Both the position numbers and the translations under genes were made by a program. From a virus: DNA of 30,238 bases. The notes under the pieces were generated by a model. The model had not been told where the DNA came from and ran no database searches. It saw nothing but the letters and a program-made list of their open reading frames with translations. The stretch's first letter is position 1; each line of letters opens with the position of its first letter. The DNA lies in IMG/VR virus record IMGVR_UViG_3300023112_000071, positions 1 through 30,238 of that record; one strand, given 5' to 3'. This document shows positions 1 through 6,917 of this stretch, piece by piece.

Positions 1-46
1 AGCCGCTTTTGGCTTTGCAGCCGCTTTTGGCTTTGCAGCCGCTTTC
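1..46. repeat. 18-bp tandem repeat coding for AAAKPK
   Basis: The unit AGCCGCTTTTGGCTTTGC occurs at 1-18 and 19-36, and a third copy begins at 37 and diverges after about 9 bases. It lies in frame inside the H1-like gene, so copy number can change without frameshift. The array may continue left of the window. Confidence 0.85.
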
Positions 47-63
47 GTACTTTTTGTAGGCAT
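1..63 (-). CDS. Histone H1-like Ala/Lys/Pro-repeat protein (N-terminal fragment)
   Basis: Only the first 21 codons are in the window; the gene runs off the left edge. The ATG at 63-61 follows a strong ribosome binding site (AAGGAGGG on the minus strand, 76-69) at good spacing. The peptide starts MPTKSTK and then repeats the hexapeptide AAAKPK, encoded by an 18-bp tandem DNA repeat (1-18, 19-36, and a third partial copy). Lysine/alanine/proline repeats of this kind are typical of bacterial histone H1-like and other nucleic-acid-binding tails. A DNA-binding role is inferred from composition only. The rest of the protein is unseen, so it could instead be a basic tail on another domain. Confidence 0.6.
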   Translation of the reverse strand, partial: MPTKSTKAAAKPKAAAKPKAA

Positions 64-329
64 GATCGCCCTCCTTCTTCCGAGGTCAGTAACAAACTAC
101 GTTACCGGGTAGGTCAACCCATTCATCAGGCTGACCCTCTCTATATATCATCCATCATACAAACATTGAAACCGATTTAACGGAAAAAACTACACTTGGC
201 CAAAACACCCTTCAAACCAGGATTTTCGGAGGCACTTTTTTTAACTTTTTTTCCAGAACACACTTGGCCAGGAATCAGAACGGGGCAAAAGGCACGAACA
301 AAGGGAGTTTTCACTAACTCCCAATAAGA
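64..329. other. Non-coding leader between holin-like and H1-like genes
   Basis: No convincing gene was found on either strand. The minus-strand leader of the H1-like gene contains nested inverted repeats: GGTCAG 84-89 pairs with CTGACC 131-136 and encloses TAAC/GTTA (90-93/101-104) and GGGT/ACCC (107-110/117-120). Two copies of ACACTTGGCCA (192-202 and 260-270) are followed by A- or T-rich tracts. These could be regulatory or promoter elements, but no standard -35/-10 pair stands out. Confidence 0.4.
303..322 (-). terminator. Small hairpin after the holin-like gene, possible terminator
   Basis: GGGAGTT (303-309) and AACTCCC (316-322) form a perfect 7-bp stem with a 6-nt loop, 7 nt past the holin-like stop. 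On the minus strand it is followed by TTTGTT, a poor U tract, so termination may be weak. Confidence 0.35.
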
Positions 330-566
330 TTACCTAGAAGAAACGTTTTTATCAACTTTAGTATCTGCCAGCTCTTTTACTGGATTCGAACCGTCAACTG
401 CCTTTCCATCAACATATGCTTGGCCAAAAATATAACTAATTAAGATAGCACTAGATGCTGTAAGGGCTTGTTCTAGCGTAAATTCTTGAGAAAAATATTG
501 TCCAAGAATTGGTCCGATGGAACCAACGACTGCCAGCCAGAATTTTCTAGATTTAAGTTTGTCCAT
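330..566 (-). CDS. Small holin-like membrane protein
   Basis: This 78-aa protein has two predicted hydrophobic segments (about residues 10-23 and 34-51), a basic start (MDKLKSRKFW) and a charged, polar C-terminus. The layout KSRKFW-hydrophobic-turn-hydrophobic-FGQAYVDGK resembles small phage holins of Gram-positive and other phages that form membrane pores and time lysis. The ATG at 566 has a GAGGTG ribosome binding site. A short hairpin follows the stop. No endolysin gene lies next to it in the window; one may lie to the left. The holin assignment rests on size, topology and motif resemblance, not on a catalytic signature. Confidence 0.6.
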   Translation of the reverse strand: MDKLKSRKFWLAVVGSIGPILGQYFSQEFTLEQALTASSAILISYIFGQAYVDGKAVDGSNPVKELADTKVDKNVSSR

Positions 567-865
567 TATGCACCTCGTTTTATGTTTTTTAGCATTGTTT
601 TAGAGGTAATTGCAAATTTGTCGAGTTGAGTTTCCGAATTAAAAAAAAGAATAAAAAAATTTCTTTATTAAGGAGAAATTTTCGTCATGTTTGGCGGCGT
701 TTTTTTTCGTTTTATTATTTTGTTGTTTTGTTGTTTTGTTTGTTGGGTGGTTTTTGAAGTTTTTTTAATTTTTTTTAATTTTGGAGTCAGATAAAAGGGG
801 TTTTGTCACCAAGGTAATAGGGCGGGAATGGTTCCCCCTTTAATCACAATAAATGACAGGTCATA
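567..865. other. AT-rich divergent intergenic region
   Basis: This stretch separates the minus-strand holin-like gene from plus-strand genes. It is extremely T-rich on the plus strand, with TTGTTTTG-type short tandem repeats near 720-741 and a doubled TTTTTTAATT at 761-780. It probably carries divergent promoters. A weak minus-strand candidate is TTGCAA (615-610) with TAAAAA (591-586). A small hairpin GGGAA-TGG-TTCCC lies at 824-836. It also contains a possible 35-codon gene, listed separately. Confidence 0.35.
687..794 (+). CDS. Possible 35-aa hydrophobic membrane peptide
   Basis: An ATG at 687 follows AAGGAG (670-675) at about 11 nt and opens a 35-codon frame ending at TAA 792-794. The peptide starts MFGGVFFRF and is almost entirely Phe/Val/Ile/Leu/Cys, so it would form one membrane segment like small toxins or holin-like peptides. 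The hydrophobicity partly reflects the T-rich DNA, since TTT codes for Phe, so chance is a real alternative. It lies on the same strand as the next gene and about 70 bp upstream, so the two could share a transcript. No family was recognised. Confidence 0.3.
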   Translation: MFGGVFFRFIILLFCCFVCWVVFEVFLIFFNFGVR

Positions 866-1315
866 ATGCAATTGCTCAATCAAATTGAACCCACTTTACT
901 AGGACTCTATACAAATGAGTCATTCAACTTAATCAAAACAGTTATCCCGCATTGGTCTTATGAGGAGAACAACAATCCAGATCAAACGGACAACCAAACC
1001 TATTTACTCTCCCCAGACTTCTTGACACCTATACCAATACGGTCATTGTTCGGATGGACAATTGAGTCATTCGACAATGCACTTATCGAAGTATGCAGGA
1101 CCATTGTTGAAACACAACACGGTGATAACTGTCATTGGATAATACCTAATCCAGACTTCAACACATGGTATCCAGAAGAACTTAATGAACTACGCCAGCT
1201 CCTATCTGTTGGCGGCACCGGGATAGTCATACCAGACTGGATGGATGCCTTTGTCCTTAATGGGATTTTGAATAGGATCGGGTGGAGGCTGCAACGGTTG
1301 TTTGAACTACCCTAG
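866..1315 (+). CDS. Orphan plus-strand protein, unknown function
   Basis: This 149-aa protein is the only sizeable plus-strand gene. Its composition is protein-like: rich in Trp, Pro, Asn and Leu, with a C-terminal WYPEELNELRQLL helix, a GGTGIVIPDW turn and a final hydrophobic/basic helix (LNRIGWRLQRLF). No signal peptide or membrane segment is evident. The ATG at 866 has only a weak ribosome binding site (AGGT 8 nt upstream). It converges on the YkgJ-like gene and diverges from the holin-like gene. A host-interaction or accessory (moron-type) gene is possible, but that is inferred from isolation and strand only. No family was recognised. Confidence 0.5.
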   Translation: MQLLNQIEPTLLGLYTNESFNLIKTVIPHWSYEENNNPDQTDNQTYLLSPDFLTPIPIRSLFGWTIESFDNALIEVCRTIVETQHGDNCHWIIPNPDFNTWYPEELNELRQLLSVGGTGIVIPDWMDAFVLNGILNRIGWRLQRLFELP

Positions 1316-1495
1316 CCCCTGCCTCTATACAGGCCCGTGTGTTTAAGTCTTGGGTATCTACCAGAAAAACAAGCAAGGCTACTAGGCCATAGTTTATGGC
1401 TCGCTGCAAGCCCCGCGCATCTATATATTAATATACAGGATTTGTTATGGGTTTTTATATATACCATGCCCCATATCGAACTAGGGGGGTTAAAA
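1316..1495. other. Convergent intergenic region
   Basis: This lies between the ends of the plus-strand orphan gene and the YkgJ-like gene. A perfect inverted repeat GCCATA-GTT-TATGGC sits at 1386-1400 without a following T tract. AT-rich palindromic sequence lies around 1431-1437 and 1457-1464. No clear bidirectional terminator or gene is seen. Confidence 0.3.
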
Positions 1496-1966
1496 TTAGT
1501 TGGACAGACTCAAAGTTGCAAGCGACTTGAACTTCTGGATCATCATAGCATCACCTATAATCTCACGGCCCACACTGCTATCATTAAGACCACCGTATGG
1601 GACGCACATCATTGCCCAGTTCATACCAGTCAAAGTCTTCTCCATCGCATCCCATAAAGGATTTTTGAATGCCCCTTCCCATACTTCGCAACACATCAGC
1701 ACCTTGACCCCTGATGTCACCATCTCGCGAGTCGGTGGATACATCAAGATGCCTAACTTATCAGGTCTGTGCTCATCTGTACCCCGCCCCCTCAGCCACT
1801 CGCACTCAAAGTCGGAACATCCCTTTGGCTTCTTTGGTGTGTCGTAGATAGAGCAGCAACCCACGCCTTCACGCTGGTATGGACAACGAGTCTCAACCGG
1901 CTTTTGAATCTCGTTGATTCGCATAACCGTACAACAGGAACCACAGCTACCGCAGTCCCGACTCAC
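1496..1966 (-). CDS. YkgJ-like cysteine-cluster protein
   Basis: This 156-aa protein has an N-terminal cysteine cluster: CGSCGSCC near residues 5-12, then RCPY, GCCSIY and GCSDFECEW by about residue 56. The pattern matches the YkgJ/UPF0153 family, proposed to bind zinc or iron-sulfur clusters; its exact reaction is unknown. The C-terminal half lacks cysteine clusters and is unrecognised. It begins at a GTG (1966-1964) whose GTGA overlaps the stop of the upstream adhesin-like gene, so translation is probably coupled. It is the last gene of the left tail operon. Position suggests virion maturation, protein modification or a late accessory role; this is inference. Confidence 0.7.
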   Translation of the reverse strand: MSRDCGSCGSCCTVMRINEIQKPVETRCPYQREGVGCCSIYDTPKKPKGCSDFECEWLRGRGTDEHRPDKLGILMYPPTREMVTSGVKVLMCCEVWEGAFKNPLWDAMEKTLTGMNWAMMCVPYGGLNDSSVGREIIGDAMMIQKFKSLATLSLSN

Positions 1967-4266
1967 CCTATGACCTTGCCCGGACTAAATGCCACGCCCT
2001 CAATCTGCATAGACCAAATGTCAATGTCGTGATTTGTGACCATATGAAGTTTCATAATGAACATATCACCTTCATATAGATCCGATATATCAAAATCATA
2101 TGACGTTAAATCTGGCTTATTAATTGTCGTGCTCAATGTATTCGTTACATTCAGTGCCGCGACACTATTGTATGCGGTCGTATCAGCAACCGTTCGAGCT
2201 ACCGGTGTCACTCCGCCGGTAGAATCTGCAACCTTAACACCGGCAACCGGCTGCTTGATTAGACAGCAAGCTAGGTCAATACCCGTCTGCGCTGCATCAT
2301 GACTGAAAGTGACGTTAAATCGAATCGGGAAAGCAGTACACAATCCACCCGGCACATTGAACTGAAAGTTGATAAAGTCATTCTGCGTGTCCATCCGACC
2401 CTTTTTGACCTTATGATTCCACCCAGTCAAAGAGGATGATGTGATACCCGTACCCACAGGCACCGTATAGTCTTTCGCTCCAGCACCCTCGCCCCACATA
2501 TTACCAGCACCGAATAAAGTCTGTCGCCACATCGCTAGACCTTGGGCGAGTTGCTGACCTTTATCATTCACGCCGAACTGTGACGGAACTAGCTTTAACT
2601 GCTCGAACTCTGGATTAGTTGTCGGTGACGAACCTACGCGAACTCTCGCCCAGTGCCCTTCGATTAAATTGAATGTGCTGGGAACCCAAGTCGTATTTCC
2701 ATCAATTCCTAGCCTTAGATCCTCTACTTGATCTGCTCGGAGAAATACAGCTTTACCATAGCGATATTGATTTGATTTCTGTACTGCTTGAACGCCAACT
2801 TCAACCCATGCTGAACCGTCGTATATCTCAAAGATATACTCGCCACCAACGCCAGCCGTGGTCTGCGTGATTTGCGCGGTCCAATGCTTTAGCGTTGTTC
2901 CTGTAGAGTCTATTCGATTCGTGCACCACATTATCGTTTCACCAACCGCTGCTGGTGATGTCTGAAATGTGAACGTCGATCCGTCTTTACTCGAAGCCGC
3001 AACCGACTTATCAACAAACCCCGCCGGAACCGCTGTAGCAGTGGTGAATACGGTATTACTGGTTCCATATGCGGAACCCTCACCCACATACAGGCCGTTC
3101 CCCTTCTCGGGGTGACCTACAACGCTATCTGCTCCCCATAACTGGAAGCTTGTAGTATCAAACGCATCCTGCGACGTGAAGAAAGTCCAAGCATGATCAG
3201 AATCATTCCATGTTGACGGGACGCTAAACTTTCTATCCATCTGCGCAGTGATTCTTAGCAAACCACCAACACCCGTTAAGGCAGGGTCGACTAACACATT
3301 GAACGCGGTCGCTTGGATTTTTCCACCATACGCCTCGACTGTTGCTGTGTTACCGCTGACTCTGATCCCATTGGTACAGGTAAAGAAGTTCAAGCTGATT
3401 AGAACTGCTGTTCCTGCTGTAGCAATCACACCGGTTGTGACATCGCTGGAGCCAATGTTGAAATCGAGAGCTTGTAGTCGACCTGCCGTGCATCGGGCTC
3501 CAGCCGCAAGTACCGCTCCCGGCGGTATATGGACAGCCTGAACCGCAAGAATACCCGCAGTTACTTCTAGCATCGAATCCGCTGTACCAGATGCCTGTCG
3601 AAGCTCAAGTCCAATCAGCTTGCCGCTGCTAACTAGTATCCCACGACCTGAACCACCTGCACCGATAAACTTAATGAACCGGACACCGCAGATATTTCCG
3701 CCACCGATAGCACACTCAATTGCTCCAACTGCATCTGTCGGCATTGTCAGTGTAATATTTGCGAGGGCAGTATCCACCCCCATCGTCACGCGGACTCCCG
3801 TAGCTGCTGAGCCCGTGATAGAAGTAACTTCATACCCGCCGATCCCGATCACAGTTACACCGGCAGGGATAGTCAGCCCTGACTCAGCATAAGTCCCCGG
3901 ATGCACTTGGATGGAATCACCGCTTGTCGCTACTGCGATGGCAGCACCAATCGTTAAGAACGGTAAATCAAACCTATCTGATAAACCAGTACCATCGTTG
4001 CCATTAACGGCATCTACATATACTGAATTGCCAACATCAATATTTGTACCACCTCCACCTCCACCACCTAACTCTATCCAAGCTGGACCAGTCTCATTGG
4101 TAAGAGCGTAAAAGGTATAGGGTGCTGCCGCACCAACTCTAGCTACTCCACCAATATCACCGGCCGCATAACTAGCCGCATCTCTAAGGATTGTGCTAGC
4201 GTACTCCCATTTAACAATGATATGAAGCCCATCTGTGGTGCCTTGTTCGCCGTGTAATGCACTCAT
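1963..4266 (-). CDS. Tail spike / receptor-binding protein with beta-helix region
   Basis: This 767-aa protein has a short N-terminal attachment region, a Gly-rich linker (residues about 68-74), then VYVDAVNGNDGTG...PFLTIGAAIAVA...IQVHPGTYAESGLTIPAGVTVIG. That segment is the usual entry into a DUF1565/pectate-lyase-like right-handed beta-helix, found in phage tail spikes and host-recognition fibres. Repeating beta-strand-like segments continue to about residue 340. The C-terminal 400 residues look like further beta-rich modules, possibly trimerisation or binding domains. The ATG overlaps the preceding gene's stop (ATGA). No depolymerase catalytic residues can be assigned by eye, so enzymatic activity is uncertain. 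Confidence 0.7.
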   Translation of the reverse strand: MSALHGEQGTTDGLHIIVKWEYASTILRDAASYAAGDIGGVARVGAAAPYTFYALTNETGPAWIELGGGGGGGTNIDVGNSVYVDAVNGNDGTGLSDRFDLPFLTIGAAIAVATSGDSIQVHPGTYAESGLTIPAGVTVIGIGGYEVTSITGSAATGVRVTMGVDTALANITLTMPTDAVGAIECAIGGGNICGVRFIKFIGAGGSGRGILVSSGKLIGLELRQASGTADSMLEVTAGILAVQAVHIPPGAVLAAGARCTAGRLQALDFNIGSSDVTTGVIATAGTAVLISLNFFTCTNGIRVSGNTATVEAYGGKIQATAFNVLVDPALTGVGGLLRITAQMDRKFSVPSTWNDSDHAWTFFTSQDAFDTTSFQLWGADSVVGHPEKGNGLYVGEGSAYGTSNTVFTTATAVPAGFVDKSVAASSKDGSTFTFQTSPAAVGETIMWCTNRIDSTGTTLKHWTAQITQTTAGVGGEYIFEIYDGSAWVEVGVQAVQKSNQYRYGKAVFLRADQVEDLRLGIDGNTTWVPSTFNLIEGHWARVRVGSSPTTNPEFEQLKLVPSQFGVNDKGQQLAQGLAMWRQTLFGAGNMWGEGAGAKDYTVPVGTGITSSSLTGWNHKVKKGRMDTQNDFINFQFNVPGGLCTAFPIRFNVTFSHDAAQTGIDLACCLIKQPVAGVKVADSTGGVTPVARTVADTTAYNSVAALNVTNTLSTTINKPDLTSYDFDISDLYEGDMFIMKLHMVTNHDIDIWSMQIEGVAFSPGKVIG

Positions 4267-4601
4267 GGACCCGTCACCAATAATATGCCATTGCTATTGA
4301 CCATCCAGCCATTGCTGGATGTAAGTGGTTGCTGTGCAGTAAATGTTGACCCATTAGTAGAATATAGGACTTGTCCTACAGATGTTGCCGGTATTGAGCC
4401 GCCACCAGCATAGTTGGCATCTCCATAATTCTTGGTAACGAAATCTTGCAGAGCAACCGGATCTGCACCCTGCGCCTGTGTAAGTGCGGAAGCATTGTCT
4501 TCTACTAGCAACTTGCCAGTAGTATGACGTAGCACTACACCAGATGGACCACCAAGGCCCAGAGTACCCATAACACCGGATAAGCCACTAAAAAATCCCA
4601 T
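4263..4601 (-). CDS. Short tail-fibre-like protein, paralogue of the next upstream gene
   Basis: This 112-aa protein starts MGFF..L.G.M and contains GPSG, a Gly/Asn turn and a VTKNYGDANYAGG segment. The same order (MGFF, GPSG, DDAVTKLYAD) occurs in the N-terminus of the 272-aa protein encoded just upstream, so the two are partial duplicates. TKxYxD segments are common in phage fibre proteins. The C-terminus (ATSVGQVLYSTNGSTFTAQQ) is typical of collagen-free tail-fibre repeats. The ATG follows AGGTGG at short spacing. It likely forms a short fibre or an adaptor beside the spike. Confidence 0.55.
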   Translation of the reverse strand: MGFFSGLSGVMGTLGLGGPSGVVLRHTTGKLLVEDNASALTQAQGADPVALQDFVTKNYGDANYAGGGSIPATSVGQVLYSTNGSTFTAQQPLTSSNGWMVNSNGILLVTGP

Positions 4602-4608
4602 TTACCAC

Positions 4609-5427
4609 CTACGCGTTAGGCACACTGTAAAATACTGTAGCCACCCCTACACCCGATGTTGCTGAAATGGTTGCCCTGACAGCCGCAGCACTAACACCCC
4701 AGCTCGTATCTTGTTCTTTAACGTAAGTATTCCCAAATTGAGCAACATTATCGGTTGTAGCCTGTACTAAATCTACAGTTCCACCTGCAATACCAAGAGA
4801 AATTGTTGCCCCAGCATTGTATGGTGTCGTAACGTCTACCCATGCTTGGGTAACTCTCGCATTTGCTGGGACACTGGAGCTACTGTCTACTGTGGCAGTT
4901 CCCAATGCAAACCGGATAATCCTATCCGCGCCCGTAACTGAACCCACATCACCAACTTTAAGCCAAGATGTGCCGTCATCATCCCAAATATAAATACTAT
5001 CTGCATCAAACTCAATGGATCCACCCGTTAGTGAGTCTGTTACTGCAATTGTTCGTCCTTCCACTGCCGAAAGTATCGACATCGTACCAGAGGCACTACC
5101 ATCATCGTAAAGCACATCCCCAATAGCTGCACCTGTACCCGGTGTAGTTACAACAACAAATCCCCGAACTCCAGTATTAGTTGGTAACGATGCGGAAGTA
5201 TCTGCTTGTCTAGCAACAATAAGAGGCTTCTCAAGTGTATCCGCATACAGTTTAGTAACTGCATCATCATCTGCCGTTGGAGTCGCTACTTGGAAGCGGG
5301 CAAACGCAGTGTCGTCACTATTTCTAGACTGAAATACTCCCGCATTATTTTTTACTCTTGGTCCCGATGGCCCATCTACTTGAAAGTAGCTGTTCATCGT
5401 GCCGACTAAATTTTTGAAAAATCCCAC
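4609..5427 (-). CDS. Tail-fibre-like protein
   Basis: This 272-aa protein has an N-terminal module shared with its shorter downstream neighbour (MGFFKNLVGTM, DGPSGPRV, DDAVTKLYAD, residues 1-65). A middle module (about 85-165) has GDVLYDDG, GRTIAVTD and IYIWDDDGTSWLKVGD, typical of phage fibre segments. The C-terminal beta-rich domain (about 180-272) resembles the C-terminus of the 174-aa protein upstream: P..ARVTQAWVDV, ATISLGIAGG and a closing VATVFYSV strand. It starts at GTG 5427 with AGGAG six bases upstream. The role in host binding or fibre assembly is inferred from modules and position. Confidence 0.6.
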   Translation of the reverse strand: MGFFKNLVGTMNSYFQVDGPSGPRVKNNAGVFQSRNSDDTAFARFQVATPTADDDAVTKLYADTLEKPLIVARQADTSASLPTNTGVRGFVVVTTPGTGAAIGDVLYDDGSASGTMSILSAVEGRTIAVTDSLTGGSIEFDADSIYIWDDDGTSWLKVGDVGSVTGADRIIRFALGTATVDSSSSVPANARVTQAWVDVTTPYNAGATISLGIAGGTVDLVQATTDNVAQFGNTYVKEQDTSWGVSAAAVRATISATSGVGVATVFYSVPNA

Positions 5428-5445
5428 AACTAGCTCCTAAATACT

Positions 5446-5970
5446 TTAACGTTTGATGACCAAAAGGACGTACCCAGTTCCCATAATGGACGAACCCGGT
5501 GAAATATACAAGTTCAATGTTTCTGGTGTGGTCGCAATATAATTCTCATCTGTACCATATGTATACGCAGCGGTCGCGTCAATATCTGACGTAGACATAA
5601 CTCCATTTGGCAAAGCAGGTGTGCCTACAGAAATTTGCGCAACTGGATCATCAAACGCAACATTAATTGCAACTTCACAATTCATTACAATATCACCAGT
5701 ATTCAAGCTACCTAATACTTGAGGAGATGAAGATGAAAATGTGAACGGTAAATAAATAACCGTCGTATCGCTGCTACCACCTGTTGATACTGTAGTACCT
5801 ACCTCAATGATAGTGTATACATTTTCTTGTATAATGGCCGTTGTTACAGTTTCAACCAATGCCGTTGTGGTATCAGTAGATTCAACAATTACATTTCTTG
5901 TTGTCCCACTAATGGTTACATCGGTAGCCGGATCGGATACCGTAACAACTCTATAGCAATTATCAGCCAC
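5446..5970 (-). CDS. Virion/tail protein sharing a C-terminal beta domain
   Basis: This 174-aa protein is Thr/Val/Ser-rich and beta-strand-like throughout. Its N-terminal part (residues 1-60) alternates VVTVSDPATDVTISG and VIVESTDTTTALV, suggesting extended fibre strands. The C-terminal part (about 75-174) matches the C-terminus of the neighbouring 272-aa fibre protein in pattern: LNTGDIVMNCEVAINVAFDD, AQISVGTP, and a final GTGYVLLVIKR strand. This suggests a reused binding or oligomerisation domain. GTG start at 5970, one base past the upstream stop, with a weak ribosome binding site, so translational coupling is likely. Confidence 0.5.
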   Translation of the reverse strand: MADNCYRVVTVSDPATDVTISGTTRNVIVESTDTTTALVETVTTAIIQENVYTIIEVGTTVSTGGSSDTTVIYLPFTFSSSSPQVLGSLNTGDIVMNCEVAINVAFDDPVAQISVGTPALPNGVMSTSDIDATAAYTYGTDENYIATTPETLNLYISPGSSIMGTGYVLLVIKR

Positions 5971-5971
5971 G

Positions 5972-6316
5972 TTACTGGGTTACCTGTGGATCAACCACAA
6001 ACTCACCCTCAAGTATCCGGTCAACCGTACCCGATAAGTAAGTAACTTTAAGATCATATACGCCATTTAGAGTTAAACTTGCCGTATCTGATGCACTAAT
6101 CGTTAAAGTCAGCTTACCATTTGTACCATCTACGACAATCCGGCCATTGGTTGTAGAAAGCTCTACCAATATATCTGCTGCATTAACTGTTTCACGCACC
6201 TGCATGTCTGCTGTGGCCCCAGTAATATCAATTACCGCACCGGTAGAATCTTTTAGCACCAAGATACGCGAAAAGGTGGCACCCTGCTCACATTCTAAAT
6301 TTAGACGCGCCGCCAT
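5972..6316 (-). CDS. Ig-like baseplate/tail protein (BppU N-terminal-like)
   Basis: This 114-aa protein starts MAARLNLECEQGATFSRILVLKDSTGAVIDITGATADMQVR. That pattern is widespread in small phage structural proteins and resembles the N-terminal Ig-like domain of BppU-type upper baseplate proteins. Later strands (GRIVVDGTNGKLTLTISASDTASL, YDLKVTYLSG) complete a beta-sandwich. The ATG has a strong GGAGGG site five bases upstream. It opens the left tail operon. The exact position in the virion cannot be told from sequence. Confidence 0.5.
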   Translation of the reverse strand: MAARLNLECEQGATFSRILVLKDSTGAVIDITGATADMQVRETVNAADILVELSTTNGRIVVDGTNGKLTLTISASDTASLTLNGVYDLKVTYLSGTVDRILEGEFVVDPQVTQ

Positions 6317-6354
6317 TTAAGCCCTCCGCTAAACTAACATACCATAGGAAGAGG

Positions 6355-6483
6355 CTAGAAACACCCCGCCTTTGACAATAACAAAATAAACCCACCAAGA
6401 CTTAACAATGATATGCCAAGTGAAACTGACATGGAAATTAATAATCTAGATGACTCTTCTATACTTGGTTTTTTATTTTCCAT
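6355..6483 (-). CDS. 42-aa single-pass membrane peptide coupled to queD
   Basis: The ATG at 6483 shares its A with the queD stop (TGATG), and AAGGGAAG lies upstream, so this is a real candidate rather than an internal frame. The peptide starts MENKKPSIEESSR (charged) and then has a long hydrophobic helix (LLISMSVSLGISLLSLGGFILLL) ending KAGCF. One membrane span with the N-terminus probably cytoplasmic is predicted. Function is unknown. It is the last gene of the modification cassette and sits before the tail operon, so it could belong to either. Confidence 0.5.
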   Translation of the reverse strand: MENKKPSIEESSRLLISMSVSLGISLLSLGGFILLLSKAGCF

Positions 6484-6917
6484 CAATCTTCCCTTATTGA
6501 AAAATCTGCCCAACAATTGGGGGTTTCGTACACCCGTATTGCTGCTGTTTTTACACCATATGGCGTTAATAACTCGTTGCTTTTCATGTACAGATACTCT
6601 GCCATGTTCTCCGCTGTTGGGTTGCTCGGTAATGTATACAATTTCCAATTCTGTTCGTTGCATAGATTAATAATCTCCCCGTCGTTAATATTGACAATTG
6701 TTCCGTGATCCCACTTTTCATCAAGCCACTTACCAAACACGGCTTTGATCACACCAAAATCGATTACCCGTCCAAGCTCATCTAGTCCCATAGAACACGC
6801 GGTCACCTCAACCACATACCTGTGACCATGTAGGTTTCTGCACTTACTCTCATGCAGCATGACCCTGTGTGCGGCATCAAACTCAAGTTTCCTCGTACAA
6901 TACCGCAGTCCACTCAT
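6483..6917 (-). CDS. queD: 6-carboxytetrahydropterin synthase QueD
   Basis: QueD turns dihydroneopterin triphosphate into 6-carboxy-5,6,7,8-tetrahydropterin, the second step to preQ0. In the 144-aa protein the zinc histidines are H17 (FDAAHRV), H30 and H32 (CRNLHGH), with the catalytic Cys26 of the CxxxHGH motif present. Further family motifs are GRVIDFGVIK, DHGTIVN and NPTAENMAEYL, and the C-terminal VYETPNCWA segment holds the conserved Glu. The start is placed at ATG 6917 rather than an upstream ATG at 6932, because it makes an ATGA overlap with the ParB-like stop and has GGAG at good spacing. It is separated from queE, folE and queC by dpdA and two parB-like genes. Confidence 0.92.
   Translation of the reverse strand: MSGLRYCTRKLEFDAAHRVMLHESKCRNLHGHRYVVEVTACSMGLDELGRVIDFGVIKAVFGKWLDEKWDHGTIVNINDGEIINLCNEQNWKLYTLPSNPTAENMAEYLYMKSNELLTPYGVKTAAIRVYETPNCWADFSIRED

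Noticed and set aside
1386-1400. GCCATA-GTT-TATGGC hairpin as bidirectional terminator
   Set aside because: No T tract on either side; kept only as an inverted repeat in the gap description.
1337-1657. Plus-strand frame of about 106 codons overlapping the YkgJ-like gene
   Set aside because: Weak GTG start, no ribosome binding site, and its second half is antisense to the convincing cysteine-cluster gene.
2057-4111. Several plus-strand frames opposite the tail spike gene
   Set aside because: They are Pro/Ser/Thr-rich shadows of the minus-strand beta-helix protein, with no binding sites or spacing like real genes.
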